Assembly (NCBI RefSeq): GCF_000344685.1
Contig: NW_006920420.1
Span: forward strand, 64,998 to 79,668
Source: Gloeophyllum trabeum ATCC 11539
Lineage: Eukaryota > Basidiomycota > Agaricomycetes > Gloeophyllales > Gloeophyllaceae
Direction: 5' to 3'
DNA: 14,671 nt
A program made the translations under genes and the position numbers. This document shows positions 7,446-14,671 of the stretch, in pieces. Within the stretch, counting starts at the first letter, position 1. Each line of letters begins with the position of its first letter. The notes under the pieces were generated by a model, which saw nothing but the letters and a program-made list of their open reading frames with translations, had not been told where the DNA came from and searched no databases.

Positions 7446-10400
7446 CTATATATCAGGAATGGAATCTGCCGCCATGTCGACTGTGGCCTGACTGAGATTT
7501 TGGGACTCCTTGGCCTTTTTGTTGCGAGCTCTAGTCGCGGCTGCTTTCGCGGCGCTCTCAGCACGCTTCGCCGGTCCTGATATTTGAAGCCCCCGAGCAA
7601 TCTCAGCTAGCCTCGCAGACCGGTTTGGTTGAAGATAATGGCGTGGGGCTGTCAGCTGCCGGGGAAGTACCTCTCGCACCAGTGCTGCATTGTGGATGGC
7701 GTGCATGTTCAAAATGAACTGATCATCATCCAAGTGCACAATGCACCGCTCTTGCAGGCTCGTTGGACATCGTTCTTGTTGCACCGGCCGCAAAGCTGTT
7801 GGACTACAATTACCTGCTGCACAGTCGTGTTGCGCATTGAATAAAAATAAAAGGTCCTGATGCATATATTTAGAGGCAATGATAGACATCCGGTTTGATG
7901 TACGCACCGCAGATGCAACTGAGACGACTTTCGGCCCGTTCAAGGTTCTTGTTAAGATAGGCATTTTGAGACGATTATGTAGTGCGCTGGACACCGTAAA
8001 GCGCTCGACGAGTGCAAAACCCGTATCGCAGGTGGTCTTCGAAGTCTCCGGAGAAAGGATCTTGCAGATGCGACCACAACTGACCTCTTGATTCGGGCCC
8101 TGGTGAATACTGATGAGCCATGATATTCTCTCGAATAGATGGACGGCGTACATACACCTACGCTGCGGTAGAACACCCACGATCCGGTACGGCAAATGTC
8201 TCGCGAGCGTGATACACAGGATTCTCCTTGCTGCCACAATAGCCCGCTAACACCGGGCTCTGCAACGTGCAATGTTCCTGTCTGATCAAGGGCCTCGCGC
8301 CACACTTTGCTTGATCGTTTGCGTCTTGCTACCATCTTCACAGAACCTATAACGCAAAGTTAATAAAACCTCGAAGTTCTAGATTGAGCCTCACCGATTT
8401 GCAGGGAGCATGTATCGACCCACCCGAGACGCCTTTGCAACTGAGGATTCTCTCGCAGAAACGCGCGTACATTCTCACCCGCTCGTACATATTTGCCGGA
8501 GTCCGACCTCCACCAGCCACCACTGACTTGGTGCTTGAAGCGCTCCATGTCTGCCAGTGTCAAAGCAATGTCACGGCTGGGCGCCTGGCGGTTGGAGAGA
8601 ACACTACAGAGCCGGAAGATAGCATTCCAGCATTCAAAAATCTCCGTTGCGAAAAGCAAGGCTGGCCCAAACCGTCGAATGTCCTCCAAGATGTGCGGGA
8701 GGGCATGCAGCTTCGGCTTCTGTATTATACGGCTCGGATCGATCAATGCCCAGATATCCAGGACATTGTCGATTAGGATTGACACGTCGGCCTGATCCAG
8801 GAACATTAGTTTGATTTAATTAATTAGAATTTGCATACTATTACCAGATAAGCTTTCATGTCGTTAATCTGGTGGTACCAAAGGTAGGCCCCTAGCTCCC
8901 CAGTTGCTCGCCACAAGTCAAACATGAGATCCGAGCATAGGTCCCCGTGCAGATGAAATATTGCAACCTGCTGTAATGCTTTGAAGTGTCGCCCAACAAG
9001 AGCATTCTTATATTGCACCATATATTTTGCTCGAACTGGGGGAAGAACCAAGCCGTCAACGGCCGATGACTGAAGCCGGAGAGCGAACAGCTCTTGTTTC
9101 TTCTCGTCCCAACCGCCGTGAGTAGCATACCAAACGTATTTGTCTTGCCCAAGCAGATACGTGTGAAGAATCTCTACCGGAGTGGCATCATGTATGTTGA
9201 CTCCTGATGGAAAAGCCGCCAAGGGCCGTTAAGCCACAGTCAGGGGTACAAATAATGGGGATACGTGCCTGGCATTGCAAGGGCTGGATTGTAGTGGTCA
9301 CCAGGTCTCACGCAGCGCCGAAGTGCTGCGAAGCAATTTAACTTAAAATGAGTCACTGGAACAGTTTGTGCGATCTACGAACGGGAATCGAGCGGTAACA
9401 CACTATACCGCTCCGAGGGTTGACTCAGGAGCCAATCGAAGACCTCTTCCTGGACTTTACAGATGATTTCATTTTTGACAAGCTTGCGGGCTTCGCCTTT
9501 CAAAGACTTGTCCTTTAGGCGGAGATCTCGGGTCGCCTCATTACTCAGTCGTTCAACTTGAAGACTACGTGCTTTGGTAATGCATTGGTCGATCCAAAAT
9601 GACGCAATCTTGTCCTTTACGCCCGTTCGGGTCTGCAGCGCGTCAACTGCTTCTTGAACGCCTAAGCACGCAGACCATAGCTGATCCTTTATTACTTGCA
9701 CCGTCTCGGCACACGATCTGGGATCTCCAGGCTACCGAAATCAATTGTAACGGTCAAGCAGCATCACGTTCGGGGACAACCGACCTTGAAGAGTGCTTGA
9801 TAACCCTCACAGCTCTCCTTGTCATCTGCACCTCCTCCGACTTTGCACCGCCGGCAAAAAAGATTCCCATGCATGCCAATATGAGAACAGGTCTCTGATT
9901 GCTGGGGATTGTCAGCGGGGAAGATATGTGGCAATATACGGAAGATAATCTCTTCTCCGAGCACACAATCATATGCAGTGTACCACTGATCAGGTTTCCT
10001 TTAAGCATATTCCATCTGTAAGCTCGCGAATCAGGTGACGAAAGTATTTCTGTTAACTTACATCTTCTCCGATAGTGCGTCCAGCTGCTCAGAGGATGAT
10101 GCATGCTGGGACGTAGAACAAAACCGCACAAAAAACTCTTGTGCAAGCTTCTGATGTGGTAGAGTACTATTTGCAAGGTACGTATTGACATGTGGGTTAA
10201 ATTGCTTGCTCACGTTGCCCGATACATCATCGCTCCATGGTGTAATGAATAGTGTGAATGCCGAGCGACCCTTCGCGATCTTCCGGACAGGATGTGGCAT
10301 CTCGTTTGCCCACGACGGGGCGGTCTCTGCAGTTTCATACCAGAAGCAACACCTATCTCGCCTATGGACAGGAGACATACCTGGGAAGTGAAACTTAAGG

Positions 10401-11924
10401 CCTTCACCCGACTCTGTCAAGTCAAGGTAATTGCTTTCAAATTCAGAGGCATTCACCCGGCTGACCGTTCCAAAATCTGCATTTGTCACCCCCGTCTACG
10501 GTGAAGTTTCAGTTTCAGGAACCAGCACGAGAACTCAAGAAGTTACTGACGAGCGGGTCATGAATGACATTGCATACGTCAGCGTGCATAGTCCCATCCT
10601 GATTTATCCAACGGAAAGGTATGACGAGTCGCCCATCTTGTAGGCGTGCTATCTCCTTGACATAATAATGACGGTGCGGCGCCTTCTTCCTGTCTGCCCA
10701 CATTGGTGTCAGGAGATCCAGGTCCGTCTCCTCGGCCCATTTTCCTGCTTGCCAGGCTTCTGACACTTTCGGGGAAATTTCCGGATATAGGTTCATATGC
10801 TCTCGCACCAGAGGATTGGCCCAATCCTGCCATTCCCTGTTGGTATTAACATTCACGTTTGTAGCAGGGTCACGGCATACCATCGCAAAAAGCTGAATAG
10901 GATCATTCATGCAAAAGTGATTTCCAAGCGACGACGTATGACTCTCCGTTTTAAGTCCCATATCTTTCGTTAACTTGGTCTGTAAGGTGCGTAATGACTT
11001 AAATGACGGGACATCAGCGGTTTCGCACTCGCGCATCACCCATAATATAGCAAGCATATGGGTATCAGACAGGCGCAAGCGCGGCAAATTGTCCAAGAGG
11101 TCCAACATGAACATCTTTAAGGTGAAGTCAGGTCCAATTTAAGCCGCAGCTCTGAAGCGTTGACGAGCTTACCGTCTTGGACCCGTATGGCTCCCAGCCA
11201 TCTTGTGATATCCGCCCTGGCCGATCCTGTTCCTCACATTCCTCCTCATCGTCTTCCACACCTGGCCAGTTGACGTGGAATCAGCAGAGCCAATGAGATC
11301 GCACATATTTGTCCAACTTCTCACCCATCAGACGCATGGCCCGAATGATATCAGGAACTGTAGGATCTTCTTCGATATCGTCTGCGGTAAGCTCTTGTCC
11401 AAATAAACTGTGACCTTCGCAAAGCTCCAACCATTGCATTTGCTCATGCAGATGGTGTCGAGTCTCGTTTGCCCCGCTGCTCTCCCCTGCAGAGAAGACC
11501 GTCCTTTCACCGTTGGGGTAGAAGTACTCATCCCCGTCGACGATCATATTATCAAATAACGATCCGCCAGGCGCTGAAGGCCCATCGTCAACCATCTCAT
11601 CCTCCGAATCCTCGAGAATAGCTGCCAGTGAGAGAAGTGCAGGTCTCGAGGGTGCGGTCGCATTTGCGGTGGAAGGCACAGGTGTATTGGGGACAGCAAA
11701 AGTGGTGAGTCGCTTAGAATTATCATGTTTCTTCGTGAGGAGATGGTCCGGTGCCTTTCGTTTCGTGACCAAGACCTCTTTGCGGAGACGTTGCGAGCAA
11801 AGGATGCATATTAATTTTGTGTTGTCAGATGAACATTCCGCAAAGCCTGTGGATCATTAATGATCGTGTCAACGAGTATGAACTGCCTGTACCTGCCTTC
11901 AGGAATGACGGTGGCACGGGGCAT
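7446..11924 (-). CDS. Large multi-exon protein of a repetitive Agaricomycete family, possibly transposase-derived
   Basis: Thirteen exons read from the minus strand: 11924-11325, 11261-11173, 11114-10551, 10495-10381, 10326-10062, 9998-9768, 9717-9383, 9325-9269, 9203-8845, 8791-8395, 8346-8162, 8099-7908 and 7856-7446. All junction phases agree after exon 1, giving about 1,266 residues. Visible parts: a zinc-finger-like C-x2-C-x17-H-x5-H (about 40-67); an acidic region (about 90-225); LLDNLPRLRLSD (about 232); PWSDDVSGN (about 490); DNPQQSE followed by CSHIGMHGNLFCRRCKVGG (about 575-602, C-x9-C-x2-C); DATPVEILHTYLLG (about 760); KPKLHALPHI and FGPALLFATE (about 900-920); APSRDIA and VSGGWW; AQHDC near 1135; a basic Ala/Lys-rich tail. 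From memory, this motif order matches a common uncharacterised Agaricomycete protein. The layout resembles CACTA/Tnp2 transposases (inference). Oddities: an apparent one-base frame shift near 11815-11818 in exon 1, and a GC donor for the intron 9268-9204. It shares a promoter region with the plus-strand gene at 12161. Confidence 0.75.
9204..9268 (-). other. Probable GC-AG intron
   Basis: On the minus strand the intron would run from GCACGT to CATCAG with a good branch-like CCTGAC inside. Only this boundary (phase 1 on both sides) joins HYNPALAMPG to VNIHDATPVEIL with family-like spacing. The nearby GT donor two bases further on gives the wrong frame. GC-AG introns are a known minor class. The alternative is a small deletion at the donor. 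Confidence 0.5.
11815..11818 (-). other. Apparent frame-shift site in exon 1 of the large gene
   Basis: The frame from ATG 11924 reads MPRATVIPEGRYRQF, continues through DPQALRNVHLTTQN and meets TAA at 11813-11811. From about here the frame that leads into the rest of the gene begins, with KLICILCSQRL. One base added within the AAAA run would join them. No GT..AG intron fits. The alternative is a downstream start codon without the finger-like segment. Confidence 0.5.
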
Positions 11925-12160
11925 CTCTAAACTGAAAGTGCGTAGTGTCACTTAATCCTTGTCGCGACAAACGCGTTCTCATTAGCGAAGTCCGCATTTA
12001 GCACGTGACTGCCCAACGGAACGACTTTACGTTCAGGGCTTGCACTGTCATCTCGTTTTTGTTTCTGCTCCTCATTCCAACTCCCTCTCATTTTTTCCCT
12101 CATTTTTTCGTAATTTTCTTTCTTTTGAAACTACTCTACTTCCATTAATCCCGTGTAGCC
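11925..12160. promoter_or_regulatory. Shared promoter region of the divergent gene pair
   Basis: Only 236 bases separate the two start codons (ATG on the minus strand at 11924 and ATG on the plus strand at 12161), so both genes must be driven from here. The side next to the plus-strand gene has long pyrimidine tracts, including a direct repeat CTCATTTTTT at 12087-12096 and 12099-12108 (12-base period). CT-rich tracts just before the start are typical of fungal core promoters. No clear TATA box is seen. Co-regulation is inferred from geometry only. Confidence 0.6.
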
Positions 12161-13535
12161 ATGTTGTCGATGGCCGATATGCTCAACAGGGAGTCAAGTC
12201 CTCCTGCTCCATCGACTGACTCGGATGACATGCCGAGAACATCTGAATCGCCACACAGGTCAAGTCCAGACCCTGCTGGCTCTTCTCCTGCCGCAGTGAC
12301 AACACGCAAACGACCGGCGGAAGACCTTTCTCAGTTCGCTCAATCTATCGCAAGGAAGAAGCGGTTGCGCCCTGAGGACAGCGACGAGCTCATATCTTAT
12401 TCAAAGGTCTCGTTTCAATTTCCTTGCTTTCTGTATGCTAATGTTGAGTCGGATCTTCTTGGTGTTCTACAAATAGTTGTCTCGCAGTGAGAAGGACATA
12501 TGGCTGGCATCAACACTCTTGTCCATCGAGGGTACCGTCAGTCAACTGCATGCGCCTGATTCCCAATGGGACTTGCCGTCGATGTTGAAGGTATGTACCT
12601 ATGGCACTATTGGGTTCATGATGAAATTAATGCCTCACGTGCTACAACATCGGTGGATGCAGAAGAAGATTGACATCTATTCTGCAACAATCATTCTTGC
12701 TCCGACAATTGCTGCCTACGTTAGCAACGACGTGCCGCGGAAGCTCTTGCTCGTGAGTGCCAAACGCCAATGCTTGTCAGCTTACCGCTCATTCCTTCCA
12801 GGAGATTCTCGAACGCCACCCGAGCTGGGGCTACAGGCCCGATGTCAAGGAGAATCCTTACCGGCACAATATTGTGGTGTCCTTCATATCTGCCAAGTTG
12901 ACTTCACGGAGGTATACGGCTAAGAAAATTGTAAGTTCCATTACTCTATATCATCAGCTAAGGTCATTGATGCATTGCGAGTACCCCACAGATCGCGGAA
13001 AGCATCGGCGAGGCTCCCGAGGATCCGGCAGACGTGAAACGTGCTGATGCTCTTGATATCCTCGCCTTATGTGAGAGGTTGACAGCAAATGTCTTCAAGG
13101 CGGCGAAAATCGTTGTTACCGTACCGATGTGTGCCAGGATCGCCTTTCTCGTAGGCTATTTCTCATCTGCATTATTCACCCAGCTGATCACTGGCACACA
13201 GAGGCTTATATATATCGGGAAGCCCGATGCAGGGGAGAAGTTCTGGAGCATCGCCGACGACAACCTCAAAGATTTCCGGGCCAAGTTTTCCAATGATCAG
13301 AGGAAGATATCGAGGTTGGTCATCTGTCTCTCAAACTTCATGCCTTGCTCATTGATTCATGCGCAGCAAATTTGCGAAGATCCTTACGCAAGACCGTCAA
13401 GTGTACGGTGATGTGGATATCAGTTATATGCTGAAGAGTGCCTGCATGAATGCAGCTCAGCGCGAAAGCGAGGACGTGCACGCCGGGATCGAGCCAGCTC
13501 CCGTTGATGATGCAGAGCAGAATGAGGAGGTTTAG
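12161..13535 (+). CDS. Seven-exon nuclear-type protein of a second repetitive Agaricomycete family, divergent partner of the large gene
   Basis: Exons are 12161-12406, 12477-12590, 12663-12752, 12802-12930, 12992-13150, 13202-13314 and 13367-13535. All six introns (49-72 bases) have GT..AG ends, and phases agree, giving 339 residues with no break. A second in-frame ATG (12170) could also start it. The N-terminal 45 residues are Ser/Pro-rich and probably disordered. Two basic clusters, TTRKRP (47-52) and ARKKRLRP (64-71), look like nuclear localisation signals. The rest is predicted helical, with EKDIWLASTLLSIEGTVSQL, QWDLPSMLK, RKLLLEIL, TSRRYTAKKI, ARIAFL, GEKFWSIADD and RQVYGD. From memory this pattern (a short helical protein ending in a K/R-x-YGD segment) matches an uncharacterised multi-copy basidiomycete family often found beside the large protein. 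Function is unknown. The second intron has a tandem acceptor CAG-AAG at 12660-12665, so one residue may vary. The 51-base intron 13151-13201 keeps the frame if retained. Confidence 0.8.
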
Positions 13536-14396
13536 ATATTCATGACCTGATCGGACGGAAGGATGGAACATGCTACTTAGCTGTACATTCAATTTAATCA
13601 GTAGTAATTTTTTATCAGTACATCAGCTACCAACAATCAGATGTCGTCTTCTGCATGACCTTGACTATATCATCCTCCGTGCTCTGGTGAATATGATGAA
13701 GAGATTTATCTTAGCTTCTTGAAGTGACCTTCGTACCCTTTGTTGCATGCAATGCGAAGACTCAAGCGGGACTCATTTGACGACAGGTCACACAGTCGCA
13801 TGAGATGCATGAGCTGTCGCTGGGACGCCTAATCCGAAACCTCCTCTGGATGTTATGTCCTGAGCTCCTATCGACATCACGATTTTCCGAGCTCGGATCT
13901 ATTTTCACTTTTTATATTACGCAGATGTATGGCCGATCTCCAGTCGACATCATGGCTCGGTCCCGGCAGGGTCCGAGACTGAGCTTCTTGAGTCCTTTTC
14001 CCAGGATGGGCGTGTAGCGTAGGACGGGCATAGAGAGGAGGTGAGCGGCGTGTCGCGTCTGCGATGTCTAGCAAGGAAAGCGCACATGGCTTACCATTGC
14101 CACGGTGCCTTCAGTACTAAATAAAGCGGGGGACGCTGCCTAAACGGGCGCAAGGTAGGGTTCCGTAAATTTGGGAGGTGAAAATTACACTTGCTAATTA
14201 GCAGTTGTAAATTAGCGTTAATTACATGCTAAAGTGATGGTCCCGGTTTTGACCATGTTAATTTCAGTTAATTTGACCCATTCGGTACCTAGCCTACATC
14301 CGGACATAACCCTCTCTTGTGGGTCCACCTATTGTACTTCTCATACCCTGCGTCAGCGTAGATACTAGTACACATTCCTGTAAACGCCTGTGGCAT
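13536..14396. other. 3' flank of the small gene and AT-rich spacer; no supported gene
   Basis: The first 100 bases after the stop at 13535 are AT-rich (TAATTTTTTATC near 13605) and probably hold the 3' untranslated region and poly(A) signal. A minus-strand open stretch at about 13910-13770 contains a Cys cluster SCISCDCVTCRQM, but no splice model could be built. At 14180-14280 lies an AT-rich patch with repeated GTTAATT and a 12-base palindrome. Confidence 0.35.
14192..14203. repeat. Perfect 12-base palindrome TGCTAATTAGCA
   Basis: The site is self-complementary over all 12 bases, and AAATTAGCGTTAATT follows within ten bases. GTTAATT recurs at about 14216, 14258 and 14268. It may be a relic of a repeat or a binding site; nothing links it to a gene. 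Confidence 0.6.
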
Positions 14397-14671
14397 ATGA
14401 AACATGATCATACTAGCCGCCACGTGCGTGTTGTCAAGTGGGAGCAGACCGAAAATCCGCAAGTGCATATTCTTGCTGAAAGCCGGTCAACCATGACAGA
14501 CAAACGGCATGCTAAAGACATAGAACTCCTGCGACTATACCTACAAGATCTCCCGAATGAATTGCCCTTACGTTCTGCCCAAGATTCGTCCTATGGTTTC
14601 CACGCATTTGGGCTTGACGAGGAATGGCTGAAGGAAGAGGGTCAGGAAGCAGCCGCAAACCGCCAGCTTGA
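14397..14671 (+). CDS. Unrecognised open frame running off the right edge (partial)
   Basis: From ATG 14397 the frame stays open to the window end (91 codons, last one incomplete). It is open upstream to a stop near 14307, so the first exon may start earlier or by splicing. A second in-frame ATG at 14493 is an alternative start. The N-terminal part is basic and His-rich (MKHDHTSRHVRVVKWEQT), preceded by CKRLWH. The later part is charged, with LLRLYLQDLPNELP and LDEEWLKEEGQEAAANRQL, probably helical. I do not recognise the family. Codon use is compatible with coding sequence, but the only evidence is openness. Confidence 0.35.
   Translation, partial: MKHDHTSRHVRVVKWEQTENPQVHILAESRSTMTDKRHAKDIELLRLYLQDLPNELPLRSAQDSSYGFHAFGLDEEWLKEEGQEAAANRQL

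Noticed and set aside
7446..8237. A stand-alone 263-codon minus-strand gene
   Set aside because: Its 5' part reads through a clear intron (8161-8100) in the wrong frame, and the remainder is the last two exons of the large gene.
11847..11892. GTACAG...CCACAG as an intron in exon 1 of the large gene
   Set aside because: It has good-looking ends, but splicing it leads into the third frame and an immediate stop. The unspliced frame reads better and still needs one base further on.
7446..13600. Terminal inverted repeats bounding the divergent gene pair
   Set aside because: Comparing about 100-700 bases outside both stop codons by eye gave only a 9-base chance match (GTCATGAAT), with no consistent ends or target duplication.

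Overview
The window looks like nuclear DNA of a mushroom-forming basidiomycete (Agaricomycetes). It is rich in short introns of about 48-72 bases with GT..AG ends, has compact genes, and carries protein families that I recognise from Agaricomycete genomes (recognition from memory, no search was run). No rRNA, tRNA, CRISPR array or bacterial-type operon is visible.

Layout. 1-357: probable decayed tail of a transposase-like gene. 1056-2309 (+): a broken copy of a membrane-anchored O-fucosyltransferase-like glycosyltransferase with several in-frame stops. 4427-2658 (-): a secreted protein with a signal peptide, a Ser/Thr-rich stalk and a C-terminal part resembling an ADP-ribosyltransferase fold, interrupted by two frame changes. 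5391-6586: a nested pair of non-autonomous DNA transposons. A 312-base CACTA-like element (target duplication ACT) sits in the left edge of an element of about 880 bases with terminal repeats CTATCATTG7-10AGTTTGACA and a probable TA target duplication. 7446-11924 (-) and 12161-13535 (+): two divergent multi-exon genes sharing a 236-base promoter region. The right edge holds an open frame that runs out of the window.

The best candidate for an undescribed system is the divergent pair. The large minus-strand gene can be spliced by eye into 13 exons giving about 1,266 residues. It resembles a repetitive Agaricomycete family of unknown function, and its order of motifs parallels CACTA/Tnp2-type transposases. 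The small plus-strand gene splices cleanly into 7 exons (339 residues) with nuclear-localisation-like basic clusters, and belongs to a second repetitive family that I recall as its neighbour elsewhere. I infer a transposon-derived or domesticated two-gene module. No flanking terminal inverted repeats were found by eye. The large gene has one apparent frame shift near its N terminus, so it may be recently damaged, mis-assembled, or started differently from my model.
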